From: Ligula intestinalis
Lineage: Eukaryota; Platyhelminthes; Cestoda; Diphyllobothriidea; Diphyllobothriidae
Length of the DNA stretch: 64,000 nucleotides
Reading direction: 5' to 3'
NCBI GenBank assembly: GCA_036362985.1
Contig: JAYGXS010000003.1
Span: forward strand, 80,800,403-80,864,402
Every line of letters begins with the position of its first letter. Positions within the stretch are counted from its first letter, which is position 1. This document shows positions 23,021-35,800 of this stretch, piece by piece. Position numbers and translations under genes: made by a program. The notes below the pieces were generated by a model, which had not been told where the DNA came from, did not search any database, and saw only the letters and a list, made by a program, of their open reading frames with translations.

Positions 23021-24420
23021 TATTCCCTTCGACATGAGCTCACAGATCGTTATTGACACACCTAGACAAGTATTCCATCGTTGCAGGCCCTCTTGTTGAC
23101 AATGTCTTATCAGTGGAGCAAGATTGGTGACAGCGGGAGGTGGGCACGGTAGATGCTGTGCAGGTCTGGAAGTTAATTCAGGCGTAAGTCACCTCGTGGC
23201 GTCACTCCAATGGGCACGTGGCGGAAATAGTCGTGGAAAGCAATACAGAGTCAATACGACTGGAAATGGACGCGAACGCATAGATAGAAAAAGACCACTA
23301 GCCCGTGTACTCATGCGATGCAGTACTAACTTTCGCGCTTCAGTGGACCCAAGCTTCCGGAAAAGAAGGGAGATTTTTTTCCATATCATCGAGACCGTCG
23401 TGAAGACGATACTGAAAGGGGGCCAACTTACACACGGAGGGATAAACTGGAGCGGTGAAAACCACTAGATTATGTTAAAAACCTGATTTGGTCCTTTGGG
23501 CATTATCTGCCTTTTTGCATTGTGTTTGCAAGAGAGCTCTTTTCAGTGTTCAGACTGTGCCTTCTAAGATAGGGCCTTGCTGTTTTCACTTTAATTTGAT
23601 GAATAAATTCATCCTGCCACTTATGGTTTATTCATAACGCGTGTTATGAAGTTTTAGGCAACAGTTTACCATTAGTACCGATACACAATCATCATAATCA
23701 ATAGTAATATTACTACTACTACTACTACTACTATTACTACTACTACTACTACTACTACTAAACTATTACTACTACCACGTAGGAGACGACAACTTTTGAT
23801 TAAGAAATCTTCCTTTTCGATACTATTGGCCCTCGGCGTGTTTAAACAAATCACGTGGTAGTCGAAAAACTCGCTTTACCTGTAGTTCACCGAGAGGAGT
23901 TTTAGTTGTAGTTGTCTTGTCTTCTCTGCTTCCCGTATTCGACAATGAACTTTTCCGTCTACCTCTCCGGTCTATCAGCTTGGTTTTCAGACACACTGGA
24001 GGGTAGCTGAAACCTCACTTAGCTACGAACGACATTCGAAATGGCTGATAACACTGTGCCTCGTGACGGTTTGATTGGATATTCGGTTGTCAGATCGGTT
24101 TTCAGCTCCACCTGAAGACATCCTGGACTGGCCCACGCTGGATCGAAAACCCTTCTGCTACATGTGGACACGCTGTGTACCCGACCGTTTCACCGTCGGT
24201 TCCGGCGATGTGTCCATGTGCTTGTGCGTGAAGTAGTTTTAAGTTATTTTTAATAACAATGCTACTCATTTTTAGTCAATACCATTTTCTATTGACTCTA
24301 TATTTACACGTACGTGTAGAGATGACGCACCGGCATGTAATCAATTGGACTTTCGTAGACATTGCCAATCGCCCTCATCAAGTAAACTGAAACTGAGAGA
24401 ATTACGCGTGGATTAGTTTT
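23020..24420. other. Intergenic, no gene
   Basis: This contains a fragment of repeat B near 23140-23170 (GGTAGATGCTGTGCAGGTC) and a TAC/TAT trinucleotide tract. No coding gene was recognised. Confidence 0.45.
23706..23778. repeat. (TAC)n microsatellite
   Basis: This is an interrupted ACT/TAC trinucleotide run. A similar run is at 40416-40476. Long valine or serine frames over it are artefacts of the repeat. Confidence 0.9.
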
Positions 24421-24560
24421 AAGTGATGGTAGACTTGCACGATATCTACCACGCTCTGTCTTCCCTCACCCGCCCGAACCAGGTGTTAAGACAAAGTTAA
24501 CAAGACGGACCGGGCGCAGGCAGTCGTAGCTGCCGCCACGGATGACTGAGATCCCACGGA
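24420..24560 (-). repeat. Repeat 'B' fragment, minus orientation
   Basis: The reverse complement contains the block order of 13690-13830, including CGTGGTAGATATCGTGCAAGT and a GAGGGAAGACAGAG stretch. Confidence 0.4.
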
Positions 24561-24639
24561 GTGATCTTCGGTTCGCTATTGATGGTTATTGCTTGGTTGC
24601 CAACTAGTCGGTGGACTCTGGAGTCTGGCGGGTCGCATC

Positions 24640-24905
24640 TCGGTAATTTTGCCTTGACTTCCACTGTCTTCTCCTGTTGTCCCGGATGTCCCCTTCTTAA
24701 CTCACCACTATATTATTTTTCCCATGACAATAAGTGTCCCGAACAATAAGCGTCCCGAACCCTCAACAGCAGGATCCCATCTAACTGCATCATTTCATAC
24801 CTTGCTACCTATTAAGGCAGTTTTTTCTCCTACATTTTTTTTGAAGTCGGTGGCTCGCTGAACTCATCCACCGATGTAGGAGTTTTTTTACTGCCCGGAT
24901 AATTA
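24640..24905 (+). mobile_element. LINE 3' end, second copy (related to 1680-2050)
   Basis: It matches the end of the LINE at 1-2050 in word order: GCAGTTTTTTCTC, a hairpin, then GAGTTTTTTTACTGCC. Only the 3' UTR seems present, as expected of a 5'-truncated LINE insertion. Confidence 0.6.
24821..24890 (+). other. LINE 3'-terminal hairpin, copy 2
   Basis: The outer stem is CTCCTACAT (24827-24835) with ATGTAGGAG (24874-24882). The inner stem is CGGTGG (24848-24853) with CCACCG (24868-24873). The base pairs differ from copy 1 (1950-2011) but pairing is kept on both sides. Confidence 0.6.
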
Positions 24906-24960
24906 TTTTATGAGAGTTCGTTGTTAATCTGAACTATTTTTTATTTTTACGATAGCACTA

Positions 24961-25740
24961 TGTTTGTAATGGAAGGGCCCCTTGAGCCTTAAATATACAA
25001 TTTATTTATAAGGGTTATAAGGGTGTTATGGTCTGGGTCTGCATCTAAGCAAGCCACCAACATTACCCCAGTGTTCGGTACTCGCAGTGAGAGCACGATT
25101 CGCATAATACCTGCCACATCCTGGTTTGGTACCCTGTTGGCCCAGCGTGTTGTAACGGTGCGCAAGGCCGAGATGTCACCGCCTAAGTATGCCTTGTGTG
25201 AGCCCCCAAGGAAAAACACGACAAGAATTGGGCAAAAGCAGAAGTCTTTGAGCGTAATGGGTTCAACATATTTAGTGTAATAAACGCGTGTAAAAGTATG
25301 TCCATCGGGCCAACCAGCTTCTGTCCTCACGTGGGTAGCGACACGATTGGCTTGTGACTTAGCGGCAGGCTGCAGCTTAAATTAATGATTAATTAATTGA
25401 TTGCCAGTATGCGTTCGACGCGTGTAGGCCGACCGATAGCCTGCCCTGGGCGCACTCGCTACCTGTATGCTAGCTGCTCGTTAAGCTCCTCCTTACACTA
25501 GCCTCCTTTTGAGACGTATCGTAAGATTCGAGCTGTTGGTTTAATTGTAACGGTAGTGTTTGTACTCTTTTCCGTATTAGTCGTCTAGAGGCTGAAGTTC
25601 GTGTCTGTTTAGCATTGGGTTCCCTCGTGGAGAGGAGTGCGCGGTAGTCATCGGAGAGGAGGATTGGAGCTTTGTTGGGGACCCACACCTTTTGCGCGCG
25701 CCGCTGCGAGCTGACCGACCAGCGCATCTCTCACGCGGAG
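24961..25740 (-). mobile_element. Ty3/gypsy-like 3' end with LTR, minus strand, truncated
   Basis: The minus frame from about 25727 to 25470 ends in RKRVQTLPLQLNQQLESYD. This resembles RRRTQTVPLQVNPRLKSYD at the C-terminus of the intact gypsy polyprotein at 46970-51304. A purine stretch (CAAAAGGAGG) follows, and then a putative LTR from TGTAAGG (25497) to ATTACA (24965), with AATAAA at 25006-25001. Nothing of RT or integrase is left upstream. Confidence 0.6.
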
Positions 25741-25744
25741 CATT

Positions 25745-26560
25745 TAGGGGTCACAGTATAAGCCACACCAGTCTGTTGATCGTTTGTTTAAAATGTCCCG
25801 GTTACTTATTGTCTCCCGATATCCATTCCAATTAACTGCTACCTTTCCGATATTTTGGATGTAACTTCATCGTCAATCCCTACTAATCGCAAATTTTGAG
25901 CTCGCTTTTAGTGAAATCTACAACCTCATCTTCGACTCCTCTGCACTCAGCTTGAGCTGTGGACAAGCTGTGTACCTACAGACTTCAACTACTCTGAACT
26001 TCTTCCGTACCGAAATAGCGAAGGCTAAATAATGACAAGATAACGAAAGCAATGAGAACAAAACTGTCCGTACTTCTGCTTAACTTTTATTGCCGCAAGA
26101 AGAATATTCGTGCCGCACCCTTGCACCTCGTGCCTTTCTGACGGACTCATTTTTCTGAGTGAAGGGATTGTTTGGGTTTTTGCGTGCTTGCTTGCTCTTT
26201 AGGAGGCCTCAACTAAAATCAACGTTTGGTTATTTACAACTGACTGATGATGCCTATCGAATCAGAAATGGTCATTCCAGTGTAAATTTTTTTTGCCAAT
26301 AATATTATCTACCAAAACAACTAGCTGCTGCAGCTGCTGTTAGAGCCTGATAGGTAAAGCCCAAGGCAGAGCGGTATGTGAGAGTTCCGTTAGGAGTCGT
26401 TGAACGTGTATCAACGAATAAACTTTTGCTGTTTATGGCTTCCGAGAAAAAAAAGCTTTTGGGTTTGCAGTGCTCTCCATCATCATCTTCCTAAATTCTG
26501 TTTGTCCCCTTGGGGTCGCCTCAAAGAGCCTGCATTTAAATTAACTAATGTTAAAACGTG
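25745..26560. other. Intergenic between LTR fragment and NRPS 3' end
   Basis: No gene was recognised. About 26226-26300 resembles the tail of SINE-like repeat D (GACTGATGATGCC ... AGAAATGGTCATTCCAGT). Confidence 0.45.
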
Positions 26561-26568
26561 AAGTGTTA

Positions 26569-26574
26569 TTTATT
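26569..26574 (-). terminator. Polyadenylation signal AATAAA of the NRPS-like gene
   Basis: TTTATT on the + strand is AATAAA on the - strand, 111 nt past the stop codon at 26687-26685. Confidence 0.55.
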
Positions 26575-26626
26575 ATAACAAGAAGATAAGAGGGAGACTA
26601 TTCAGAGGAAAAGGAAGTGCGGTGGC

Positions 26627-26657
26627 AAAGAGAAAGAGAGAGAGAGAGATAGAGAAA
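26627..26657. repeat. (GA)n tract
   Basis: An AAAGAGAAAGAGAGAGAGAG-like run just downstream of the NRPS stop, inside its 3' UTR. Confidence 0.85.
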
Positions 26658-26684
26658 TATAATGGGATTTTGTCCATCATCCTG

Positions 26685-26852
26685 TCAACAACTTTTGCTT
26701 GCTTCCATAGTCTTTGCCGAGTTTAAGCGCTTTATCATATACTTGCAGTTGATTTCGGTAAAGCTCGGATCACAGGCAATACCATGTTGTTTGGCATAGG
26801 TGATAAAGTCCGCCTCGTTCACGAGTTCATATTCCAACTCCTCGCAGATGGC
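26685..26852 (-). CDS. nrps: NRPS-like last exon: end of GNAT-like domain
   Basis: The pyrimidine tract CCCCATTCCCCTTTCTTAAAG is followed by AICEELEYELVNEADFITYA and ends at TGA 26687-26685. Joined to ...NTSQFTQ of the previous exon in phase 0, it restores the usual GNAT ending (elGYelv.e..f...mvKRL). The open frame runs on to 27074, but that part lies within the intron. Confidence 0.85.
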   Translation of the reverse strand, partial: AICEELEYELVNEADFITYAKQHGIACDPSFTEINCKYMIKRLNSAKTMEASKSC

Positions 26853-29800
26853 CTTTAAGAAAGGGGAATGGGGGCATTTAATTCCATCGGCTAGTGCAGT
26901 GTATATAACTTGGTAAAGTGTTCTATTCAGTGTAAAAAGATGACTATTTGGAGCACGAAGGTGTGCTTGTATACGTGTTTTTTGACCATCGATTTCGATT
27001 AGGTCCACCATGTGCTCAAGAACAGAGACGGTCAATGGAACTAAGTACGAGATTATAGTGAAATAGACGCGCAACTGTCTACCTCCCTCTAATCCTCTTC
27101 CAATTTAATCGTCAACAAGACCGAAGTCAACATGACCGAGCAGGAATCGGGCAGAAGCCGCTTTCTACAATGCAGCCAGAAATACTGCCTAATTCAGTCT
27201 TTAGTGACAGTAGACTTTGTGCGAGTACAATCGCACTATCTACCCTCACTCATCTATAGTACGTATCAAGCCAGACTCTAGGAAGCTAAGGTTGGTACTG
27301 CTGCCAACGCTACCACTCCTTCTAATATTACTAACTAGGGTGAAGCTGAGTGATGGTATTTGCTAGTATTTTTACTGACTTTATTGTATGTCAGAAGTGA
27401 CTCTGATTAAAGTCAGCACTGGGCTCATATACCATCAATCTAAATGAGAAGTGTAGTAGTACTGGTGCTAGCACTGACGCTACCATTTGTCACAGGTGAC
27501 GCTGGTAAAGCCAACGCTAGGGCTCATACCCCTTGATCTCAACATGGGGTGTGAATCTGAATTCAAACCAATCTGACTAAGCACATGTTTGGGGCCCTGA
27601 GCACAGCAGCGCTTGCCTTGGTTTCCGCACTCCTAACACCATCCATCGAGTCATGTACGTTTCTACTAGGTACGTGCGTATGCTAAAAATGCTAATTCTA
27701 GTAATCATGCTTCCTAAGGCCAGCAGATGGTATACTATAAAACTGCCAGTGTTTGCTTTTTATGAAGTCGCATGTTTACGGTACCAAACGCCCATTCGAC
27801 GCATCAGTCCACTGACCGGTTCGCACGGTGGCTGGCGCCTGGGAATAAGAATAGAGAGTGAGGTCGATGGGTCAGCGCCCCTGTAGTTACCCCACTCCAC
27901 GTGCACGTTAAACCTTTCGCGGCTGCTAGCAAGAGTAGAAGCACCAGTAATTGCCCACCTCATTTCAGTCTGGCCGATCATCTCTTTGTGGCTGACACAC
28001 ACATGACCGCGCTGTGATGACTCCCGCGCTCTTACAATTCAGACGCTGTCCCCCTCGGGCGCAGACGCAAGCCCGTCCGACTGTAAAATGATTTCAATCT
28101 ATTCTCTGCTAGCTTTGTACAAAGTATGCCATCCCTTTCAGTTGGTGACTCACTTCGACTCTTCCCACACAAAACCGGGCCTGAAGATCGCAGCAGCCAG
28201 TGTTTTCCTTGTTAAATTAAGCTATTTCCTCCCTATTAGCAATCTAATGCACTTCAGCGCGTCACCGGTGCCTGGAACGGACTGCCGGAGGGAGTCGTAA
28301 TGGCGAACACGATAGATGCATTCAAACGCATCCTGAATGCATATTTACCTATTAGATACCGTTCATACGCAAGGGAAATCATTGTTAGCAGACAAAACGC
28401 TGTGGTCACACATGCAGGTAAGAAAATTGTACATGTGTATATGTTACTAACTATGTTATAGTAACATATTTTATGTTGGATATTTTAGCTGAACTGTTTT
28501 CACATAGGGTCTTTAAAAGCATTACCTACTACCTTAAATATACTGAACTGTTATGGTAGGCTTAAAGCCTCAGTCTGAGGGGCTAGCCAACTGACGGGTT
28601 AATACGGACCGCAGGTGGGAGCCTAGGGCTTTTGTACACAATCTTTTTCCGCCTGTTTAGATGAAAAGATTTAAGTCCAGGTAGGTCGATATACAGTGCT
28701 TCCATTTCGGTGGATTTTCGCAAGCACTTTCGGACGAAATCGCATTCCAATGACCGTGCTCAGACGAAACGCTTTATTTTTGGCCTTTTTTTGAAAACAG
28801 TATTTTTGCTCCTCCGGCTCGTTAAGAACGAAGCGCTAACAGTCTGCTATAGGGCTCACCACGGAAACCAACCTCCATAATTCCGCAATAAGGGCCGATA
28901 ATAAAAAGGGAGCATTCGCGTGGGGGGCAGGAGATTCCTTGGATGTGTTCTTGGATACAACATGCCGTAGGTTGTTTTTATACGGTAACCGTGAGAAGGG
29001 TTTTTTTTAAGTTGATCAAACTGATAAACCAAAAAAATTTTGTGAAAATAAGAAAAAAAGTCGTAAAATTTTGTTGAAATAATTTGATACGGTGGCTAAA
29101 GGCCGACGGCTTTGGGTGCGTGAATCGAAAAAAGATGTAAAAAACAAATCGAGCTCGAATTGCTGTCGACAAACTTGGAAATGTGGAGTTTTATTCCGAA
29201 AACTTTTCTTCGCCCAAAACCCAGTAATAATGGACTTTTTGATGACTTTTTGTAATATTAAGCAGAAATTTCGGGCCTTTTACACACGATACCACTATCC
29301 CACACTGAACATAATACTAACCATTACCTTTACCCTAACCCTTATTCTAATCCTAACCATAACTCCTCACGATTAACCTAACCCTAAACCTAAGCCTAAC
29401 CCTAAAAGTTAGCCTAACCCCTAACACTTACCCTAACCTTGACCCTAAACCTTACCGTTACCCTAACCCTGACCCTAATCATAACCGTAATCCTTACCCC
29501 AAAAACCTTACCCGTACTCTAATTGTGCTCAAGTCGAGCTCGGGTCGAGCTCGAATCGCTGTCGACAAACCTGGAAATGTTGAGTTTTGTTCCGCCACTA
29601 CCAAGAAAACTCCTGGCACATATTTTATGTTTAGGTATTCCAACAAAGACAGACGGCCCTAGGATGGCGATTTATGGCTCATTAGCCGCCCTCAGCTAGT
29701 GCTACCCAAACTCTAATGTTACGGAAACTTACGTAGCAACATTACTATTCGCCTTGCAACATATGCTTAGACGATATTCAAGCCTGCAATGACATCAACC

Positions 29801-32800
29801 AGGATGGGCATGTCCTGAACAACAGATTGGTATACGATGACTTACTACTATATATACTCCCGATATAAAACCAACACGATGGCTAATTCGTGGCTCAATA
29901 GTCAGGGCGTTCGCGTCTGACGGAAGAGACGTGGGCTCGAAACTCGAGTCTGACAGCAATTTTAGCGGCAACACTTGAATTTGGGTATCTTAAGCTGACG
30001 ATGGCAAATGAGCCAGAAATGGCCATCCTAGTATCGTCTGTCTTTGTCGGAAGCACATAGCATAAAAAAGAAGATAATTTTATTATGAAAAGCTACAATA
30101 TAGCAAAGACTAAACGTGAGACAATTAAACAAAATGAATTTAAGTAATAAATATTAAATTTAATACCATAAATTTAATAACCTAAATCAATATATGGCAC
30201 AATAAAGTAAAAATTAAAATAAATTACCACTACCACCGATCACATATTAGAGAATTCTGGGGTTGTCTTAGTTCGGCGAAAATTCCCATTTCGTTTACGA
30301 TTGAAAAATCGTGTTGGCAAACAGCTGTTTTCGGTCATTCACTTCAGGCCGTTACAGTGACATGGATAAGTAGGTAACTAAAGCAGGCAGTTCGGTGCAG
30401 TGCTAATATAGTTCTTGAGGTGGGGGGAGGGGGGTATTTAGTCATCTCGTGGTTCCCTCGTCTCCTGCGAGCCGGACTCAGCATGCCGAGGACGTTGGGT
30501 TGTCACGCGTGTGGAACGGGGGATGGACGTTCCTACGATCTACGTCATACGCGCAGCGGGCTCTCTGTGACTGTGAGCAGCATGGTCGCACTGCGGGCTC
30601 TCTGCAGCTGTGGGTAGTATGGCTTCGGGCCACGTAGCTTCTGACGTCGTGAGTTCTGACGTAGTGGCTTCTGGCGGTGCGGGATCCTTGTATGCGGTCG
30701 GCCACGGGAGGGAGACGGCATGTACCAGCCTCTTTTGACAGCAGAGAGCGGTTTTTGCTAAACGAATTGCCACTGCCTCAGCTGTAGCTAGCACCCGTTT
30801 ACGCAGGCCTTTAGAGTAGAGCATGGGTGCCTGGTATATGACCTGAAAAGCCTCTCTCGTGTCAACTTGGTGATTTGTATCGATCAGGTGTGCGAGGATT
30901 GAGCTTGAGATCGATCGATTTTCCCCTTTACCTAACCAGACTGGTAAGTGTTCGCGTATCCTCTTCTCAAGACGTCGCGTTGTTCGGCCGATATATCCCG
31001 CCCCACAGGAGCAGGTGAAGGAATAAATGCACATGGAAATGGCCTGTAGCGGTAGTCTGTCTTTACCCCCCATCCGCAGAAGGGGAGAGTTTGTGAAGAG
31101 TACGCGTAAGTTAGCCGCCGGGAAAGCACTCGTGACTGCTGTCCTTAGACGTCGTCTTACTAGTTCGCTTGCTGCGTCTCCTAGGAAGGGCAGTCTTATG
31201 AAAAGGTCGCCTATTTTTCCATGTCACTGTAACGGCCTGAAGTGAATGACCGAAAACAGCTGTTTGCCAACATGAATTTAGAATTCTGGGGGTTTCGATG
31301 CCGCGGTGAGCTTTATAATAGACTGCTATCAAACAAAATTTAATTGGGCTGCCAATAGCAGCTTTCAGTGCCTAGGAACACGATTTGCTTCCTCGTAGGT
31401 AGACAGAATGCGCCAGCACAACGATCGCGACTTCCTGTCAAATCGTGCGAAAGAGGGGGGGGCGAGAAAGAGCGCAGAACCGTCTGACCGGAGTACGTTT
31501 GTTTCGCTGGCTGCGCAATCGCGCGTACAAGGCACCATGCTCTGTCGATAGTGCGCATTAGCATCCTCGAAAAGGTGGATAAACAGACGGACGGACGGAC
31601 GAACGGCCGGGATGCATGCGTCCGCGTAGCCATAAATCTACCTGGGGGTTTGGTGCAAATTAAACAGCCCCATGCATTCGTGCATGGACGCCAGATTAGG
31701 CAGAGCATCGCCCCCTGTCGCGCAAGATCTTGGTCAGGCGCCATGGTGCGTTGTGCGCGCGTTGACCGCCGCATCGCTCGGCGTAAATTGGCGACATTGG
31801 CGAGTGACAGCCACACGCGGAGGTGTGTTTAAACAAACATACACTGGCGACAGTTTGACCTGCGATTCTGGCGGGCTCCGCAGGAAAGGTGACTTGCGCG
31901 TAAATTAGGTCATTCTGGCAGTAGACTTGCGTTACGTCGACCGAAATCTCTCGCCTCCTACCCCTCAGCTTGACCCGGTGTCGTGCTCAAGTCAATAGGA
32001 CCGGAGGTGGGAGGAGGCGCAAGCAGCTGGCGCGGCCGGAGCCGCCATTGGGCTTGCCAATGTCGAAGTCGTGATTTTGAACAAATAAAGGTCTCCTAAA
32101 TCAGAAGTCAGGGAAAATGAGAGAAAATGAGCTTTACAAAGGGCTCTATCAAGCTGTGTCTGCAAGCCTCAAGCAGTGAATCGTCTGGGAGCGTGAGATG
32201 GACAGGACAAGGCGGGCCTCTAGCGAGGATAGACAAAGAGCACGTGGGGAGGCTGTCACGAGCTAGTGCTAAAAGGCTTCGCGACGGAAGACAGGATGAG
32301 TCAGTGCAGTAATGCTGAGCGCGGACTTCAACGACGCCAGAGCTGGCTCGGATCCCAGCTGAGTGGGAGCGCAATGATGGGGACATTAAAAAGGATGCAC
32401 TAAAGCTTGACTCTCCGTCTGCTAACCCCCCCCCCTTCCCACATACACACTGGGCTGACTGCGCAGTCCGTGTTATACCGCCCGGTAGCAGCCTTTTCAT
32501 TCATGTATTTTGGCGTACTATGATAGTTTCAAGCGCATTATATCATTTGTAACGACGACAATACACTGAGACGTTCCCCTCACACACACTGACAGTTCAA
32601 CCGTCACTCTCGACGATGTCCACCACGAAGGCTGAAGGCAAATGCTGGGAATACAGCTGAATTGTAGTCAAAGTAGACCCGCCGGATCCACCCCACAGGC
32701 TGAACACTTCCACACATGAGAAGAACAGAGACGAGGGAGGGCGTAGGCGGGGTGCGCGAAACACACTCCAACACGCGCCACAACGACACCACCGTGCTAG

Positions 32801-35800
32801 GTGGGCTCCCGCGGTGGAGCGCTATAAAGGCTGCATTAAGAATGAGCCATTGAGCATGGCTACCAGCGCACAGTAAGCCACAACACACGATGAGACACAC
32901 AATAGGCTGACTGTGGTGTCTAAGTTATTCCGTCAGTGGGCGACCCTCCAGACCTAGGCTTTAGATCACCGAGATAGTTTCAAGTACGTTAGATTGCTTT
33001 TAGTGCGGAACGAAATGTGCTGAGGGTTAAAATCACTCTCTCCCACGCCGCTAGCAACAGGCCACCGCCTAGCTGATCGGCCGCCTGAGGTGGGGTGAGC
33101 ACAGGGCTGAATAGATGGCCACACATAGACGGGACAGACTGCCTCGACGAAGCAGAGAAGGACGGGAGGTTGAATTAGTTATTTACTCCTGACACGGAGG
33201 CTTTCTTTCGATCAGATGAGTGCGCGCGTTGCGCGACGTTTGCCTTTGATGGACTTGAGCTGCTTCTGCTAATAATGTGACTGCGGGCGTCCATTTCTGC
33301 TCATTCAGCCCAAAATATGCGCTGATGGGCTTGTTATGCACCTGGGAGCGTCACCTGCACAGGCGACAGCGTTACAAATATAAGGGAGCCTAGAATGGCC
33401 ATTTCGGACTTAGTAGCCGTCATCAGCCAGTCATTCGCAGCTCCAAGTGGTGTAACAACTGACGCTCAAACCCGCGACTAGTTTCAATGGTTATAACTTA
33501 ACAGAGTTTGGTTTCTGGCCTTGCACACCTCGCACACAATGCAGTAGACATTTTTTCCCTGGGAAAGACGTTGAGCGAGCAACTTACTCCTGATCTACCC
33601 CTCTAGTCCAGCGGCTGAATTCATGTGAAGCTTCCATCTAAAACGCGCTACGCACTGAAGATTATATGGGTAACTGCATATCGACGGATAACTGCTGCAT
33701 GCCAGAAATTAGTCTCGAAAAGATAGGGGCTGAAATGCTCACGGTAGGTATTACGGAAGGCCAATCACAACTTGCAAGAGGTTTGCGGACTTAGTCACCA
33801 GTGCTGGTATTCCTCGCGAGGATAATGCCACGTGCACACGTGAAATTAATGAGTCATTTGGCATGCAGGCGGTGTGTTTGACAAGACACTTGAAACATGT
33901 CACCGATAGGCCATTTTAAACTTATTTATCATCATCAGTAGGTAAAAATCTAACTCCTAGTCAAGCGGGTTTTAAAGTAAAGAACATAACGTACCGCAGA
34001 ATCACACCAGTCTCCGATCTGCAACCATAAAAAATGGGTAAATACCACCCACCTGTGTGGGAGCGTGTATGTAACACCTCCCACTTCTGGCGTCTAGGCC
34101 ACTCAAGATGTCACGTGACCATAGATCTGGAGCCACCGGACGGGACATGTGCAGCCCCTGGGATAGCCAATCACTGGCACCCACAAACTATCATCGGTCA
34201 ATCAACCGACTAAGCGGGTACTGACTCACTGTAACATGACGTTTATGCACACACACACACACATACACACACACACACACACACGCATCAGCTCGAGAGA
34301 CAGACATGAACGCAGGTTCAGAGCTTGCCGTGCGTTGGAGCTCCAGACCAGCACAGACTTTCTGTACCGAATATCCAACTTCTAGTAGTAATCATCTTCC
34401 ATGAAGGTGCAGTCGTTAATTGCCGTAGGTATGCGGTCACCTAAGGAGTGCACCCTAAAAATACGGCACATCCCTCTATGTACGAACTACCGTTCTCTCT
34501 GAAAATGACTTCGAGGTTGAATCCGAAAGGTCAGGCAAATAAAGCTCCTGTCCCCGAGATCTCGTTACTTATTCTAAATCACGCCCTGAAACTCGCATTT
34601 TTACTATTATCAGGAATTTCTGCCGTTTAGATTCCACGAGTACTCTGTTAGGCACTACAAAGGCCTCAGGTCAACAGCCTTCGCTATTCCTTTATCCAGA
34701 TTTAAAGCAATTAAGTTGCACTCCGAAAAACCCTACTAAGCAATGCAATTATACAGCAACAAATTATGCTTCCTTACTTGTGTAAATTGGCTGGTATTGA
34801 CTGTCTCCAAGCACTCGTAGCCCAGGCGCTTTGCTGTCGCCATCGCTTCCTTTTCCAGCAGTGTTGCTAGTTGAATGCTTTCATCTGTGCCCATTGCTCC
34901 AATTGTCCGGATCCCCAGCATGTCGATGGTGAGTGTGCGTAGTTTGGTCGTTGAGGCCACGGAGGAAGCAAGGTACTCGAAGAATTCCCCCATAACTTCG
35001 GGCCGGAAACCGGTCTCTCCCACCCCCACGGATGGTTTTGTCTCGCCGGAGGTCACTGACGGCGATGCCACGGCCTCCGGCTGCAACAGTAGCAGTGCCA
35101 TCCGCACGTACGGAAGGAGTCTCTGGGCCTTGTGGTCGTCCGCGTGGTTGCCCTGCTTTGGGGAAAAACCCGCCAGCAGTACGATAGCCGGATTTGGGCG
35201 GTCGGATTGCAGTTGGGTCTCCACGTGCGATCTGAGATCCGGTTCAGACATGTGGAGGCACTTGCAAATGGGTTCCAGTCGGTAGAACGAGGAGGCTAGA
35301 ATCCGAACAACGAGTTCCTTACATTCTCGGTGGAAGTCCTCGTCGGCGGGACTGCTCGCAATGTTTGCGGGACACCATTCGAAGACAAAAGTGCTTTTGG
35401 AATCGGAGTTGCATGAGAGATCCCCACCTGGAATGGCTTGTTGTGTAAGCTGATCTAGAATTGTGCCGATGCGACCGGTACCCGCAAAGTGCATAATACT
35501 GCACGGAAGTCCAATTCGCCGCAGTTCTGACACTATAAGCATTGCCTACAAAAAAATTCCTTGAAACGTTTAGGTCCGAAAAAGTCAGACTAGGTATCAG
35601 TAGACGGAAATGGCGAGCAATACGCATGTTGGGTTAAGAGGGTTTTTGCAGTCCAGCCAGTTGAACTATTTCTGAAGAATATTTAGACTTCATCATATTT
35701 CATGATAATTATGCTGGTGAGCATTGTTCAGGCATGTATATAATTTCATTGAAATGTTGTTCTCTAAATGTAATGCTTAGGACTTTATTTGTCTTGAAAA

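Noticed and set aside
23672..23854. Poly-Val minus-strand frame
   Set aside because: Translation of the (TAC)n tract.
24989..25330. 113-aa minus-strand frame
   Set aside because: It lies inside the proposed LTR of the truncated gypsy element and has no domain.
26853..27074. Extension of the last NRPS exon frame to 27074 as a separate 129-aa gene
   Set aside because: The part right of 26852 lies before a strong splice acceptor and has no similarity, while the part left of it completes the GNAT-like domain in phase.
32108..32900. Two minus-strand frames of 130 and 98 aa
   Set aside because: GC-rich intronic sequence, low-complexity composition, no domain, no matching splice phases with the NRPS-like gene.
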